Assembly: GCF_003846135.1 (NCBI RefSeq)
Contig: NZ_RHHM01000007.1
Span: 1 to 64,000, forward strand
DNA from: Erwinia psidii
GTDB taxonomy: Bacteria; Pseudomonadota; Gammaproteobacteria; Enterobacterales; Enterobacteriaceae
Reading direction: 5' to 3'
DNA length: 64,000 nt
This document shows positions 48,340 to 59,337 of this stretch, one piece after another. The notes below the pieces were generated by a model. It saw only the letters and a program-made list of their open reading frames with translations, was not told the origin of the DNA and did not search any database. Position numbers and translations under genes: made by a program. The number at the start of each line of letters is the position of its first letter. The stretch's first letter is position 1.

Positions 48340-50250
48340 TTAACCGTTTTTCAGCGATTCCAGATATTCCCAACGTCCAAATGCCGCTTCCAGCTCCTGC
48401 TCTGCCTGCGACAGCGCATCCAGAACCGGTTGGGTAACCTCATGAGGCTGGCTGAAGAATGTCCCATCTGCCACTTCAGCCTGAAGTGACGTCAACTGAA
48501 CTTCCAGCGCTTCCATTCTCTCCGGCAACTGTTCCAGCTCGCGTTGCAGGTTATAGCTCATTTTGCCAGCCTGACGCCTGACGGTGTCATTTTTTGGCAT
48601 CTCCTGCACCGCTGACAAACCGCTGGTTTTTGTTACAGAGCGGCTCTGTTTCCAGGCGGCACGTTGCTGCTGTGCATCATGATAGCCCCCGACAAAAGCA
48701 CCAATTTCGCCAGTTCCTTCGAAAATCCAGCACTCTGTCACCGTGTTATCGACAAACTGTCGATCGTGACTGACCAGCATCACCGTACCCTGATAGCCGT
48801 CAATCAACTCCTCCAACAGTTCCAGCGTTTCCACATCGAGGTCGTTGGTGGGTTCATCGAGAATTAACAGGTTGCTGGGTTTGAGAAACAAACGGGCCAG
48901 CAAAAGGCGGTTGCGTTCACCACCGGAAAGCGCGCGTACCGGGGTCATCGCGCGCTTGGGATGGAACAGGAAATCCTGCAAATAGCCCAGCACATGCCTG
49001 GGTTTACCGTTGACCATCACTTCCTGCTTGCCTTCGGCGAGGTTATCCATCACCGTGCGATCCGGGTCCAGATCGGCACGGTGCTGGTCAAAATAGGCCA
49101 CCTCCAGCTTTGTGCCTGTATGCACGCGCCCACTGTCCGCCTTCAACTGGTCAAGCATCAGCTTTAACAACGTGGTTTTACCACAGCCGTTAGCACCAAT
49201 CAGGGCAATCTTGTCGCCGCGCTGCACCTGAACACTAAAGTCACGCACCAACTGTCTGCCAACCACCGCGTAACTGACATTTTCCAGTTCAAAAACAATT
49301 TTGCCTGAACGACTGGCTTCCTCTACCTGCATATTAGCTTTGCCCATTACTTCACGACGTTCTGAGCGTTCACGCCGCAGGGCTTTCAGGGCCCGTACCC
49401 GACCTTCGTTACGGGTGCGGCGGGCTTTAATGCCCTGACGGATCCATACCTCTTCCTGAGCCAGCTTGCGATCGAACTCCGCGTTCTGCATCTCTTCCAC
49501 ACGCAGCGCTTCTTCCTTTCCCAACAGGTACTGATCGTAGTTACCCGGCCAGGAAACCAGCTTGCCGCGATCGAGATCGACAATTCGCGTCGCCATATTG
49601 CGAATAAATGAACGATCGTGAGAGATAAAAATAATGCTGCCCTGAAACGTCTTCAGGAAACTTTCCAACCAGTCGATGGTTTCAATATCCAGGTGGTTGG
49701 TAGGCTCATCAAGCATCAGCACGCGTGGATTACTCACCAGCGCCCTGCCCAACGCGGCTTTGCGCAACCAGCCGCCGGAAAGCGACGACAGCAATGTATC
49801 ACCATCAAGGCCGATTTGCTTGAGCACATCCTGGATACGCGTCTCCAGTTGCCACAGGTTGTGATGGTCGAGAATACTCTGTAACCGCGCCATTTCGTTA
49901 AGGTTTTTATCGCAGGGATCGTCCATTACCTGGTGTGAAATAGCATGGTAGGCTTTCAGGTGTCCGGCCTGCTCTTCGACACCTTCGGCAACAAAGTCAT
50001 ACACCGAACCCGCGACGTTACGCGGAGGATCCTGTTGCAGGCGCGAGACCACCAGATCCTGCTCATAAATGATGCGGCCATCGTCCAGAGGCTGTTCACG
50101 GTTGATGATTTTCATCAGTGTGGATTTGCCCGCACCATTACGCCCCACCAGACAGACGCGCTCATTTTCTTCAATATGCAGCTCGGTGTTATCTAACAAT
50201 GGCGCGTCACTGAACGACAGCCAGGCCCCATGAATACTGATCAATGACAT
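48340..50250 (-). CDS. uup: ABC-F ATPase Uup
   Basis: A soluble ABC-F family ATPase of 636 residues; in E. coli loss increases precise transposon excision, and the protein is linked to ribosomes and DNA. Two ABC domains carry Walker A GRNGAGKSTLMKI and GANGCGKTTLLKL, signatures LSGGWLRKAALGRAL and LSGGERNRLLLARL, and Walker B LMLDEPTNHLD and LILDEPTNDLD. A C-terminal coiled-coil DNA-binding region follows (LPERMEALEVQLTSLQAEVA). It lies between rlmKL and pqiA, transcribed the same way. Confidence 0.96.
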   Translation of the reverse strand: MSLISIHGAWLSFSDAPLLDNTELHIEENERVCLVGRNGAGKSTLMKIINREQPLDDGRIIYEQDLVVSRLQQDPPRNVAGSVYDFVAEGVEEQAGHLKAYHAISHQVMDDPCDKNLNEMARLQSILDHHNLWQLETRIQDVLKQIGLDGDTLLSSLSGGWLRKAALGRALVSNPRVLMLDEPTNHLDIETIDWLESFLKTFQGSIIFISHDRSFIRNMATRIVDLDRGKLVSWPGNYDQYLLGKEEALRVEEMQNAEFDRKLAQEEVWIRQGIKARRTRNEGRVRALKALRRERSERREVMGKANMQVEEASRSGKIVFELENVSYAVVGRQLVRDFSVQVQRGDKIALIGANGCGKTTLLKLMLDQLKADSGRVHTGTKLEVAYFDQHRADLDPDRTVMDNLAEGKQEVMVNGKPRHVLGYLQDFLFHPKRAMTPVRALSGGERNRLLLARLFLKPSNLLILDEPTNDLDVETLELLEELIDGYQGTVMLVSHDRQFVDNTVTECWIFEGTGEIGAFVGGYHDAQQQRAAWKQSRSVTKTSGLSAVQEMPKNDTVRRQAGKMSYNLQRELEQLPERMEALEVQLTSLQAEVADGTFFSQPHEVTQPVLDALSQAEQELEAAFGRWEYLESLKNG

Positions 50251-50262
50251 AAAACTTATTCC

Positions 50263-52374
50263 TTACCCGGCGTGAGTAATCAGCCAGCAATTATGGATTT
50301 GACGGTTACGGGCAAAATCCTGCGACTGCGTGCTGGCAGTAATTTCCCGTGCGGAAAGATGCAGCCCGTTCAGGCCGTCATGGTCCATTTTGAAACCGCG
50401 TTTATTATTGGAAAACATAATAGTGCCGCCTTTACGCAGCAGTCTTTTCAAATTTTTCAACAGCAGCAGATGATCACGCTGTACGTCGAAGCTCTCTTCC
50501 ATTCTTTTCGAGTTGGAGAACGTAGGCGGATCGATAAAGATCAGATCGTACTGCTCATCAGACTCACTCAACCAGCGCAGGCAGTCCGCCTGAATCAGTC
50601 GGTGCTGACGGCCAGTCAGCCCGTTCAGGCGCAGGTTTCGCTCCGCCCATTCGAGATAGGTGCGTGACATATCAACCGTTGTGGTACTGTTCGCCCCGCC
50701 AAGCCCGGCATGGACGCTGGCACTGCCGGTGTAAGCAAACAGATTGAGGAAATCTTTGCCACGGCTCATCTCGCCCAGCATTTTTCGGGCAATACGATGA
50801 TCAAGGAACAGGCCGGTATCAAGATAATCGGTCAGATTGACCCACAGTTTTGCGTTGAATTCGCTGACCTCGAAAAAATCGCCTTTTTCACCGATCTTTT
50901 GATACTGGTTTTTGCCTTTCTGGCGCTCACGGGTTTTCAGTACCAGGCGGTTGGCCGGTAACTCAAGCACGCTGAGGGTCGCGGCGATCACATCAAACAA
51001 GCGCTGGCGGGCTTTGGCTGCATCAATGGTTTTTGGTGGAGCATACTCCTGAATCACCACCCAGTCGCCGTAGCGATCCACCGCAACATTATATTCCGGC
51101 AGGTCAGCATCATAGAGTCGATAGCACTCCACGCCTTGTTGAACGGCCCATTTTTCCAGCTTTCTCAGATTCTTGCGCAGACGATTAGCATAATCTTCTG
51201 CAATCTGACCGTTGCCGCCCGGCGTAGTGCTGGCCACCAGCTGATAGTTTTTCTGTACGCAGTCCAACGGGCCATTTTTCGCCTTAAACTGACGATCGGC
51301 ACGCAGTTGCAGACAGCTAAGTAGTTCGGGAGAAGCGCTGAACAGCGACAGATTCCAGCCGGCGAAATGGTGTTTCATAATGCGTCCGATCTGGCTGTAC
51401 AGCGCGATCAGGGCTGGTTCACTTTCCAACCGTTCACCGTAAGGTGGATTACTCAGCACCGTTCCGGTCGCACCTTCCGGCAGCGGATTATTCAGTTTCG
51501 ACACGTCCTGAGCGGTAAATCCGATCAGATCGGCGAGGCCCGCTTTGCGGGCGTTAACGCGGGCGCGCTCAATGACTTTTTGATCATTATCAAAGCCATA
51601 AAAACGCGAGTCGGTTGCACGCAGTCCACGGCTGGCACGCGCCTGTGCTTCGCTTTTAAGCTCACGCCACAGTGCCGGGTTGAACCGGCTCCAGCCGTTG
51701 AAACCCCAGTGATTACGGTGCAGACCCGGTGCACGATCGCTGGCGATCATCGCGGCTTCAATCAGTAGCGTACCGGAACCACACATCGGATCGATCATGG
51801 CAGTACCCGGTTTCCAGCCAGAACGAAGTACGACAGCCGCCGCCAGATTCTCTTTCAGCGGCGCCTGTCCTGTCTGCTGACGATAACCGCGCTGATGCAG
51901 ACCATCGCCGCTCAGGTCGAGGGCAATGCTGGCTTTGTCATTATGTAGCCAGACGTTAATACGGATATCAGGCTGCTCGCGATCGACATCGGGGCGCGGT
52001 AAATTTTTGCGGGTGAAGCTGTCGACGATGGCATCTTTTACCTTGAGTGCGCCATACTGGCTGTTACGAATAACCTCATTCAGGCCACTGAAGTGAACCG
52101 CGAAGGTTTTATCGCTGCCAAACATCGCTGGCCAGTCAACAGCCTGTACGCCAAGATAAAGATCCAGATCGCTGTAAACACCGCATTCGGTGAGCGGCAG
52201 CAGAATGCGCGACGCGAGACGGCTCCACAGCAGGCTCTGATACATCAGACGATCGTCACCCTCGTAATGTACGCCGCCCTGAACCACCTGGCAGTCGCTG
52301 GCACCCAGCGCTTCCAGCTCACTTTTCAACAGCTCTTCAAGCCCACGCGCCGTACTGGCAAACAGAGAATTCAT
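50263..52374 (-). CDS. rlmL: Bifunctional 23S rRNA methyltransferase RlmKL
   Basis: A 703-residue fusion: the N-terminal half makes m2G2445 and the C-terminal half m7G2069 of 23S rRNA. A THUMP domain starts the protein ([20 protein letters not shown]). RlmL has [18 protein letters not shown] and motif [12 protein letters not shown]. RlmK has [19 protein letters not shown] and [13 protein letters not shown]. The ATG at 52374 was chosen over the upstream one at 52410 by match to E. coli. It lies 12 bases upstream of uup, so they are probably co-transcribed. Confidence 0.96.
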   Translation of the reverse strand: MNSLFASTARGLEELLKSELEALGASDCQVVQGGVHYEGDDRLMYQSLLWSRLASRILLPLTECGVYSDLDLYLGVQAVDWPAMFGSDKTFAVHFSGLNEVIRNSQYGALKVKDAIVDSFTRKNLPRPDVDREQPDIRINVWLHNDKASIALDLSGDGLHQRGYRQQTGQAPLKENLAAAVVLRSGWKPGTAMIDPMCGSGTLLIEAAMIASDRAPGLHRNHWGFNGWSRFNPALWRELKSEAQARASRGLRATDSRFYGFDNDQKVIERARVNARKAGLADLIGFTAQDVSKLNNPLPEGATGTVLSNPPYGERLESEPALIALYSQIGRIMKHHFAGWNLSLFSASPELLSCLQLRADRQFKAKNGPLDCVQKNYQLVASTTPGGNGQIAEDYANRLRKNLRKLEKWAVQQGVECYRLYDADLPEYNVAVDRYGDWVVIQEYAPPKTIDAAKARQRLFDVIAATLSVLELPANRLVLKTRERQKGKNQYQKIGEKGDFFEVSEFNAKLWVNLTDYLDTGLFLDHRIARKMLGEMSRGKDFLNLFAYTGSASVHAGLGGANSTTTVDMSRTYLEWAERNLRLNGLTGRQHRLIQADCLRWLSESDEQYDLIFIDPPTFSNSKRMEESFDVQRDHLLLLKNLKRLLRKGGTIMFSNNKRGFKMDHDGLNGLHLSAREITASTQSQDFARNRQIHNCWLITHAG

Positions 52375-52518
52375 AACGTCACTTATCGTATTCAGAAAAT
52401 TGTCGCGCATTATAGCTAATCACAGGCGCATGTCATAAAGTTAGCTTCTTTTCATTGGTTCCGATGGTCGTTTTGCTGTGGCACGAATCGGTTATCTGCG
52501 CCAGCGATCTGTCGATCC

Positions 52519-52830
52519 ACCAGGATCACCTGCTTATCCATTCGGTTAAAACGATGGCTACCCCGCTTATCTCATGCGATGACGTCGCTTACGGTGCGGT
52601 AGCTTCAGGCATAGCAGCCAGTGAAATAGGGGCAGAAGAAAAAGGTCCGAAGGAAAAAGCACCAGCAAATTCTGCCGCTGCCTTCAGAAATATAATATAA
52701 CCGAATGCTTACTTATGCCGGGCACACATGTGCGGCAATGGTCAGGTCAGGAAAAGATGTGTGTAGTGAAAGAACACCACGGCTGAGGATGGCACCATCC
52801 TCAGCCGTGGCGGCATTCAGGCGAGCGACC
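52519..52830 (+). pseudogene. ycbX: Remnant of ycbX (MOSC / 2Fe-2S protein gene)
   Basis: E. coli has ycbX here, between rlmKL and zapC on this strand. What remains is an N-terminal trace, HLLIHSVKTM (compare RLFIHPVKSM), and in another frame a C-terminal trace, CRAHMCGNGQV, two stops, then AEDGTIL (compare CRAGICGSCRV and GDDGTIL of the ferredoxin-like C-terminus). Two of the cluster-binding Cys are partly kept. Over 200 of about 370 residues, including the MOSC domain, are deleted. Confidence 0.7.
52777..52810 (-). terminator. Terminator-like hairpin after zapC
   Basis: CCACGGCTGAGGATG and CATCCTCAGCCGTGG form a perfect 15-bp stem with a 4-base loop. On the minus strand it is followed by TGTTCTTTC, so it probably ends zapC. 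It overlaps the ycbX remnant. Confidence 0.7.
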
Positions 52831-52843
52831 TGTGGGGCGAAAT

Positions 52844-53389
52844 TCAGACCGCTCTGGCGAAGGAAAGGTTCACCTGATCGGAATGAGGCTGCAGACGATC
52901 GTGCATAATTTTAATTGCGTCACCCAGCACCATGCCTTTCCCTGCCAGCGTCAGAGCAGGCTGTGCCAGCAGGCAAAGTGCCGCATTTTCACCGGCTTCA
53001 ACCACCAGTAAAACGGCCTCTTCACCGTTTTCACACAGGCGTACCACCACCAGCTCACCTTCTGTCGGCTGCCAGCCACGCTGCTCATTTGCCTGAAAAT
53101 ACCAGCTTTTTGGCATCAGCGGTTTCAGAAAACGGCAGGCCACCAGCGCATTTAGCACCAGTTCGGCACGCTCATCTGCGCTCAGTTCACAGCGGCGACA
53201 CTGCTCTTCAAAGCTAAAAAACATTGCCGCGTCGTCAACACAAAATCCTGACGTCTCAAAAGCGTCAGGTGTCAGCATCTTTCGGGAAAAACGTGAGCGA
53301 AACAGCATACCATCGGCCAGATCCAGCATCATGCGATCGTGTTCAGCATCAAAAAACCAGCGCCAGCTGTCGTCAGGTTTGATTCTCAT
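52844..53389 (-). CDS. zapC: Cell division protein ZapC
   Basis: A 181-residue cytoplasmic protein that binds FtsZ and promotes bundling of protofilaments. It begins [20 protein letters not shown] and continues with [20 protein letters not shown] and [20 protein letters not shown], the pattern of E. coli ZapC. It lies between pyrD and the ycbX remnant on the pyrD strand, as in E. coli, and ends at a strong hairpin. Confidence 0.93.
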   Translation of the reverse strand: MRIKPDDSWRWFFDAEHDRMMLDLADGMLFRSRFSRKMLTPDAFETSGFCVDDAAMFFSFEEQCRRCELSADERAELVLNALVACRFLKPLMPKSWYFQANEQRGWQPTEGELVVVRLCENGEEAVLLVVEAGENAALCLLAQPALTLAGKGMVLGDAIKIMHDRLQPHSDQVNLSFARAV

Positions 53390-53551
53390 GATGTGTCCTG
53401 TGGAGATAAAAGAAATCAGCTATTCAAAAGGTAATCAGGGAAATTTAAACCTCTGCCACCAGGCGAATACGAATATTGTTTAAACAGGACAAAATATAAA
53501 CGAGCCAGAGGCGAAAATAAAGCCCCTGACCTGTTTATGTTAAGAAATGGC

Positions 53552-54559
53552 TTAAAGATAGGTCACAATTTCCTTTATCAGCGATGGACCTTTGTAGATA
53601 AAACCAGAATATATTTGTATCAGCGAAGCGCCCGCAGCAATCTTTTCCCGTGCGGATACCAGCGAATCTATTCCACCCACGCCTATAACAGGTAAACGAC
53701 CATTAAGTTCCTGTGCCAGGCGGCGCGTTACTTCCGTACTCCGCAGCTGCAGCGGACGACCACTCAGCCCGCCTGCTTCTGTACTGTGCTTTAAGCCGGA
53801 AATCAGTGAACGGTCCAGGGTGGTATTTGTCGCAATCGCGCCATCAATATTATGTCGAACTAAACTGTCAGCAATCTGGATCAATTCTTCCTCTGAAAGA
53901 TCCGGTGCGATCTTAACCGCCAGCGGAACATATTTATGATGAAGTGTTTCAAGGCTTTTCTGTTTTTGTTTTACCGCCAGCAGAAGATCATCCAGCGCTT
54001 CACCATATTGTAACAAGCGTAAGCCAGGCGTGTTCGGTGAGGAAATATTGATCGCGATGTAACCGGCATAGGGATAAACTTTATCCATGCAGGTCAAATA
54101 ATCATCTTTACCCAACTCAACGGGCGTATCCTTATTTTTGCCAATATTGATCCCTAATACGCCATCAAAATGTGACTTTTTGACATTTTCAATCAAATTG
54201 TCGACGCCCAGATTATTAAATCCCATACGGTTGATAATGCCTTCCGCTTCACGGACACGAAACATTCTTGGCTTATCATTACCCGGCTGAGGACGTGGCG
54301 TCACGGTACCAATTTCAACAGAACCAAAGCCCATTGCCCCAAAGGCATCAATACACTCGCCGTTCTTGTCAAGACCCGCCGCCAGTCCTAACGCATTCTT
54401 AAAGGTAAGCCCCATGCAGGTTACCGGCTTGAAAGGAAGCGTCTGTCGAACGAAATGGATTAACGGCGTACCGGTCATTCTGTGTAGTTGCAAAAGAGTC
54501 AGTTCATGCGCACGTTCAGCATCAAGCTGAAACAGCGCATTTCGAACCAGGTTATACAT
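53552..54559 (-). CDS. pyrD: Dihydroorotate dehydrogenase (quinone) PyrD
   Basis: Class 2 membrane-associated flavoenzyme that oxidises dihydroorotate to orotate with quinone, the fourth step of pyrimidine synthesis. The frame extends upstream to 54772, but the ATG at 54559 has AGGAG six bases upstream and gives the family start [20 protein letters not shown]; 335 residues. FMN-site motifs include [11 protein letters not shown] and [20 protein letters not shown], and the active Ser lies in [11 protein letters not shown]. The single C/T-rich initiation region could support the CTP-sensing start-site switch known in E. coli, which I could not verify. Confidence 0.97.
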   Translation of the reverse strand: MYNLVRNALFQLDAERAHELTLLQLHRMTGTPLIHFVRQTLPFKPVTCMGLTFKNALGLAAGLDKNGECIDAFGAMGFGSVEIGTVTPRPQPGNDKPRMFRVREAEGIINRMGFNNLGVDNLIENVKKSHFDGVLGINIGKNKDTPVELGKDDYLTCMDKVYPYAGYIAINISSPNTPGLRLLQYGEALDDLLLAVKQKQKSLETLHHKYVPLAVKIAPDLSEEELIQIADSLVRHNIDGAIATNTTLDRSLISGLKHSTEAGGLSGRPLQLRSTEVTRRLAQELNGRLPVIGVGGIDSLVSAREKIAAGASLIQIYSGFIYKGPSLIKEIVTYL

Positions 54560-54963
54560 GATCGCTCCTGAATACCCGAACACCCGGGTCTGAAAGAGTA
54601 ATAGTGGCTGTTCGCAGACAGCCCCCTGAAAACGACGTTCTTCGTCAGAAAACGATCCTTCCCACTTTGTTATGCCGCTAAGTGATGTACGAAAGTAGCT
54701 GGCCAAATAAGCCGGTACGCTGGAAACGTTGTGACGATGCAGGCGCGGTGCAAAATGGTAAAGTCCTTTCACCGCAAAGTAAAACGTTTAAATATCAGCA
54801 AAACGCTCTCTGTAACGGTGCCTCTGCCGGCCCCTGTCTTTATCTGAAAACTGACTTAGTTCTGCCAGATAAATCATTTAAGCACCACCACTCACTCTGT
54901 CAGGATAGATCTGAACTCTCTCAAATAAGTTCAATCTATAACTTTTAGCTATAAGGAGTGGTT

Positions 54964-55515
54964 ATGCGGGTTATTACACTGGCGGGGAGTCCCCGTTATC
55001 CTTCACGCTCCACCGCGCTACTTACCTTCTGCCAGCAGATGCTGGAACAGCATGGCGTTGATGTTATTCCGTGGAACCTGCACCGTTTTCAGGCAGAAGA
55101 TCTGATTTATGCCCGCTTTGATTCCCCAGCTCTGTTGGCGTTAAAAGATGATATTAGCCGTGCTGACGGGCTGATTATTTCCACTCCCGTGTACAAAGCC
55201 TCTTTTTCCGGCGCGTTGAAAACCCTTCTGGATCTGCTTCCTGAACGTGCTCTTGAACACAAAGTTGTGCTGCCGTTGGCCACAGGTGGCACGCTGGCAC
55301 ATATGCTGGCGGTCGAATACGCCCTCAAGCCGGTGCTGAATGCGTTGAAAGCGCAGGAGGTGCTGCACGGCGTATTTGCCGAGGACCCACACATCACCGA
55401 TCACGCCGGTCAGCCGCAATTTTCACCGTTGCTGATATCACGTGTTACTGAGTCGGTCGACACCCTCAGGCACGCGATCGTACGCCGCCGCCAGCCATTA
55501 GCCACTGCGGTTTAA
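54964..55515 (+). CDS. ssuE: NADPH-dependent FMN reductase SsuE
   Basis: Supplies reduced FMN to the SsuD monooxygenase. A GTG at 54958 is in frame, but the ATG at 54964 follows AAGGAG with five bases spacing, giving 183 residues. Flavodoxin-like fold: RVITLAGSPRYPSRSTALL at the N-terminus binds FMN phosphate, and STPVYKASFSGALKTLLDLL is the family signature. It is the first gene of ssuEADCB, a sulfate-starvation operon under Cbl/CysB in E. coli; no operator was identified in the 400 bases upstream. Confidence 0.95.
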   Translation: MRVITLAGSPRYPSRSTALLTFCQQMLEQHGVDVIPWNLHRFQAEDLIYARFDSPALLALKDDISRADGLIISTPVYKASFSGALKTLLDLLPERALEHKVVLPLATGGTLAHMLAVEYALKPVLNALKAQEVLHGVFAEDPHITDHAGQPQFSPLLISRVTESVDTLRHAIVRRRQPLATAV

Positions 55516-55526
55516 GGGACATCACC

Positions 55527-56489
55527 ATGAATCTGTTTTCACGTTTTGCCTCAGCGATGGTTATCACCAGCCTTATGGTGACCAGCGTAATGGCAGCCGC
55601 CCCCAAAACCGTCCGTATTGGCTATCAGAAAGGCTCGGTGAGTATGGTGCTGGCCCGTGCCCATCATTTGCTGGAGAAGCGTTTTCCCGACACACAAATT
55701 AAATGGGTGGAATTCCCGGCCGGTCCACAAATGCTGGAAGCACTGAATATTAACAGCATTGATTTGGGTAGCACGGGTGATATTCCCCCTATCTTTGCGC
55801 AGGCCGCCGGTGCAGATCTGCTGTACGTAGGCGCTGAACCGCCCAAACCCAAAGCCGAAGTGATTCTGGTGGCGACAAACAGCCCGATTAAAACCGTTGC
55901 CGATTTGAAAGGTCATAAAGTGGCTTTCCAGAAAGGTTCAAGCTCCCATAACCTGCTGCTACGCGCACTGGAGAAAGCTGGTCTGAAATTCAGCGATATT
56001 CAGCCTGCTTATCTGACGCCAGCGGATGCGCGTGCCGCTTTCCAGCAAGGTGACGTCGATGCATGGGCAATCTGGGACCCTTACTATTCAGCGGCGCTGT
56101 TACAGGGCGATGTCCGGGTGCTGACGGATGGCAGCCAACTGAATCAGACCGGTTCCTTCTATCTTGCGGCGCGGACTTTCACTGAAGCTAACGGTACATT
56201 TATCAGCCAGGTGCTGCAAACGTTCAGTCAGGCCGACGCGCTAACGATCAGCGATCGCAATAACAGTATTGATCTTCTCTCTCAGGCGATGGGATTGCCC
56301 AAACCGGTTATTGCCAGCTACCTCGATCATCGTCCTCCCACCACTATTGACCCGGTGAGCGATAAAACGCTCAAACTTCAACAGCAAACTGCTGACCTGT
56401 TTTATGCCAATCACCTGATGCCGGTAAAGATCGATGTCGCTAGCCGTATCTGGCATCCCACACAGTCCCAAGAAAAAGGAGTGAAATAA
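55527..56489 (+). CDS. ssuA: Aliphatic sulfonate-binding protein SsuA
   Basis: Periplasmic solute-binding protein of the sulfonate ABC importer, 320 residues. The Sec signal peptide is [20 protein letters not shown], cleaved after VMA. The mature part has [40 protein letters not shown] and [14 protein letters not shown], typical of the NrtA/SsuA/TauA group. Its stop overlaps the ssuD start (ATAATGA). Confidence 0.95.
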   Translation: MNLFSRFASAMVITSLMVTSVMAAAPKTVRIGYQKGSVSMVLARAHHLLEKRFPDTQIKWVEFPAGPQMLEALNINSIDLGSTGDIPPIFAQAAGADLLYVGAEPPKPKAEVILVATNSPIKTVADLKGHKVAFQKGSSSHNLLLRALEKAGLKFSDIQPAYLTPADARAAFQQGDVDAWAIWDPYYSAALLQGDVRVLTDGSQLNQTGSFYLAARTFTEANGTFISQVLQTFSQADALTISDRNNSIDLLSQAMGLPKPVIASYLDHRPPTTIDPVSDKTLKLQQQTADLFYANHLMPVKIDVASRIWHPTQSQEKGVK

Positions 56490-57643
56490 TGAGCCTTTCT
56501 GTTTTCTGGTTTCTGCCCACCCACGGTGATGGCCACTATCTGGGAACCGACGAGGGAGCACGCCCGGTTGATCATGGTTATTTGCAACAGATTGCTCAGG
56601 CCGTCGACAGAATGGGATTCGGCGGCGTACTGATCCCAACCGGCCGTTCCTGCGAGGATGCCTGGCTGGTTGCCGCCTCGCTAATTCCGGTTACCCAGCG
56701 CCTGCGTTTTCTGGTGGCCCTGCGTCCCGGGGTGATTTCTCCCACTCAGGCAGCCAGACAGGCCGCCACGCTCGATCGCCTTTCCAATGGGCGGGCGCTG
56801 TTTAACCTGGTAACCGGCGGCGATGCAGAAGAGTTGGCAGGCGACGGGGTATTTCTCGATCACCAGCAGCGCTATGTCGAATCAGCGGAATTCACTCGCG
56901 TCTGGCGTCGGGTGCTGGAAGGTGAAACGGTGGATCATGAAGGCAAATACATCCAGGTTCGCGGAGCTCGCCTGATGTTTGAACCCGTTCAAAAGCCTCG
57001 TCCACCGCTATGGTTTGGCGGTTCGTCTGAGCCAGCTCAGGACCTGGCGGCAGAACAGGTGGATGTGTATCTGACCTGGGGGGAGCCGCCGGCGTTGGTG
57101 AAAGAAAAGATTGAGCAGGTGAGCGCCAAAGCAGCTGCTCAGGGACGTAAGGTTAAATTTGGCATCCGGTTGCATGTGATCGTGCGTGAAACCAATGAGG
57201 AGGCGTGGCGTGCCGCCGATCGTCTGATCTCTCATCTGGATGACGCCACTATTGCCAAAGCACAGTCAGCGCTGGCACAGACTGATTCAGTAGGTCAGCA
57301 TCGTATGGCGGCGCTGCATGGCGGTCGCCGCGACAAACTGGAAGTCAGTCCGAATCTTTGGGCTGGCGTAGGGCTGGTGCGTGGCGGGGCAGGCACGGCA
57401 CTGGTGGGTGACGGCAAAACGGTGGCGGCCAGAATGCAGGAGTATGCCGGCCTCGGCATTGAAACCTTTATTCTCTCTGGCTACCCGCATCTGGAAGAAG
57501 CGTACCGCGTCGGTGAACTGTTGTTCCCCCATCTTGACCTGGAGGTCCCGGAAATCCCCCAACACGTTGCTATCAGCGCCCACGGCGAAGCGGTCGCCCA
57601 TGATTTCGCCCCTAAAAAAAGGGCACAGGGCCAGAGGTTATGA
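56489..57643 (+). CDS. ssuD: FMNH2-dependent alkanesulfonate monooxygenase SsuD
   Basis: Luciferase-family enzyme that oxidises alkanesulfonates to aldehyde and sulfite, releasing sulfur for cysteine synthesis. It has 384 residues. Family markers are [15 protein letters not shown] at the start, [17 protein letters not shown] with the active-site Cys, [20 protein letters not shown], and the flexible loop around [18 protein letters not shown]. It overlaps ssuA at its start and ssuC at its end, so all are translationally coupled. Confidence 0.96.
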   Translation: MSLSVFWFLPTHGDGHYLGTDEGARPVDHGYLQQIAQAVDRMGFGGVLIPTGRSCEDAWLVAASLIPVTQRLRFLVALRPGVISPTQAARQAATLDRLSNGRALFNLVTGGDAEELAGDGVFLDHQQRYVESAEFTRVWRRVLEGETVDHEGKYIQVRGARLMFEPVQKPRPPLWFGGSSEPAQDLAAEQVDVYLTWGEPPALVKEKIEQVSAKAAAQGRKVKFGIRLHVIVRETNEEAWRAADRLISHLDDATIAKAQSALAQTDSVGQHRMAALHGGRRDKLEVSPNLWAGVGLVRGGAGTALVGDGKTVAARMQEYAGLGIETFILSGYPHLEEAYRVGELLFPHLDLEVPEIPQHVAISAHGEAVAHDFAPKKRAQGQRL

Positions 57644-58434
57644 TGAAAAAATATCTTAACCGTGCTGGCAGCAGACTGGTGCCGTGGGTATTGCCAGTGG
57701 TAATGGTGATCGTCTGGCAGATTGCCTCCCGGACGGGCTGGCTCTCCACCCGTATTCTGCCCTCTCCGGCAGCGGTAGTGTTGACCTTCTGGAATCTGTC
57801 CGCCAGTGGGGAACTGTGGCAGCATCTTGCCATCAGCAGCTGGCGTGCCGCTGTCGGTTTCAGCATAGGAGGTTCGGCAGGCCTGCTTCTGGGTCTGATC
57901 ACCGGCATGTCACGCAGTGGTGAACGTTTACTCGATACTTCGGTGCAGATGCTGCGCAATGTGCCTCACCTCGCACTTATCCCGCTGGTGATCCTGTGGT
58001 TTGGCATTGACGAGTCAGCCAAGATATTTCTTGTGGCGTTAGGGACGCTTTTTCCCATTTACCTCAACACCTATCATGGTATCCGCAACATTGACCGCGG
58101 GCTGGTGGAGATGGCCCGCAGCTATGGTCTCACCGGCTGGGGCCTGTTTTTTCAGGTTATTTTGCCGGGGGCGCTGCCTGCGATTATGGTCGGCGTGCGT
58201 TTTGCGCTGGGTTTGATGTGGCTGACGTTAATCGTGGCAGAAACCATTTCAGCCAATGCCGGTATTGGCTATCTGGCGATGAATGCCCGCGAATTTTTGC
58301 AAACTGATGTAGTGGTGGTGGCCATCATTCTGTATGCGCTGCTCGGTAAGCTGGCCGATGTCAGCGCACATCTTCTGGAGCGCGTCTGGCTACGCTGGCA
58401 TCCGGCTTATCAATTGAAAGAGGAAAACGCATGA
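57640..58434 (+). CDS. ssuC: Sulfonate ABC transporter permease SsuC
   Basis: Inner-membrane permease of 264 residues with about six helices. The binding-protein-dependent transport EAA loop is [24 protein letters not shown], which contacts Ssu[21 protein letters not shown] is the N-terminal helix and [20 protein letters not shown] a later one. It overlaps ssuD by four bases and ssuB by four bases. Confidence 0.95.
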   Translation: MMKKYLNRAGSRLVPWVLPVVMVIVWQIASRTGWLSTRILPSPAAVVLTFWNLSASGELWQHLAISSWRAAVGFSIGGSAGLLLGLITGMSRSGERLLDTSVQMLRNVPHLALIPLVILWFGIDESAKIFLVALGTLFPIYLNTYHGIRNIDRGLVEMARSYGLTGWGLFFQVILPGALPAIMVGVRFALGLMWLTLIVAETISANAGIGYLAMNAREFLQTDVVVVAIILYALLGKLADVSAHLLERVWLRWHPAYQLKEENA

Positions 58435-59219
58435 GCGAATTAAATCCTTTACCTACGCGCCTCAATGCCGGTACACCGCTGGTGATCAATAATGTCAGCA
58501 AGCAATATCGCGGCCGAACGGTGCTGAAAAGTCTCGATCTGCATATCCCGTCTGGCCAGTTTGTGGCCGTTGTTGGTCGAAGTGGCTGTGGTAAAAGCAC
58601 CCTTCTTCGCCTGCTGGCCGGACTTGAGAAGACCTCATCAGGTAAACTTCTGGCCGGTAACATTCCCCTGAGCGAGGCTCGAGGTGATACCCGGCTGATG
58701 TTTCAGGATGCGCGCCTGCTGCCGTGGAAAAGTGTTATTGATAACGTCGGGCTTGGGTTGAAAGGACGGGCATGGCAGCAATCGGCGCTGGATGCTCTCT
58801 CGGCAGTCGGGCTGGCAGAAAGAGCACGGGAGTGGCCGGCTGCCCTTTCTGGTGGACAAAAGCAACGGGTTGCATTAGCTCGTGCGCTGATCCATCGTCC
58901 TGGCCTGCTACTGCTTGATGAACCACTGGGCGCTCTGGATGCACTGACCCGCATTGAAATGCAGGGATTGATTGAAACATTATGGCAGCAACATCACTTT
59001 ACCGTACTGCTGGTCACTCATGATGTCAGCGAAGCAGTAACTATGGCTGACAGGGTTCTGTTAATAGAAGAAGGTAATATCGGGCTGGATTTGATGGTGA
59101 ATTTGCCACGTCCACGACGCAAAGGTTCGGTGCGGCTGGCTGAACTGGAAGCAGAAGTGCTGGACAGAGTAATGATGCGTTCGCCGGTTGAAGCCTGTAA
59201 GCGCACTGCGCTACGCTGA
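58431..59219 (+). CDS. ssuB: Sulfonate ABC transporter ATPase SsuB
   Basis: A 262-residue ABC ATPase. Walker A is [17 protein letters not shown], the Q-loop is in [10 protein letters not shown], the signature is [15 protein letters not shown] and Walker B is [12 protein letters not shown], with the switch His in [12 protein letters not shown]. It is the last gene of ssuEADCB and ends at an inverted repeat. Confidence 0.96.
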   Translation: MSELNPLPTRLNAGTPLVINNVSKQYRGRTVLKSLDLHIPSGQFVAVVGRSGCGKSTLLRLLAGLEKTSSGKLLAGNIPLSEARGDTRLMFQDARLLPWKSVIDNVGLGLKGRAWQQSALDALSAVGLAERAREWPAALSGGQKQRVALARALIHRPGLLLLDEPLGALDALTRIEMQGLIETLWQQHHFTVLLVTHDVSEAVTMADRVLLIEEGNIGLDLMVNLPRPRRKGSVRLAELEAEVLDRVMMRSPVEACKRTALR

Positions 59220-59220
59220 C

Positions 59221-59265
59221 GAACCAGGCTGGCTATCGTTTTGAGGCATTGAACCAGCCTGGTTC
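59221..59265 (+). terminator. Inverted repeat after ssuB
   Basis: GAACCAGGCTGG at 59221-59232 and CCAGCCTGGTTC at 59254-59265 are perfect 12-bp arms around a 21-base loop. It begins right after the ssuB stop and precedes the convergent tpsA end. No T tract follows, so termination is probable but not certain. Confidence 0.55.
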
Positions 59266-59337
59266 CTAATGTTAATTAACATTAATGCTTTCGCATCGTC
59301 AGAGCAACCGCTTAAATAATGTGAAAGCTAATTATGG

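Noticed and set aside
52455-52700. 81-codon open frame on the plus strand between rlmKL and zapC as a new gene
   Set aside because: Its only recognisable part is the ycbX N-terminal trace; no ribosome binding site and the rest is low-complexity, so it is better explained as pseudogene sequence.
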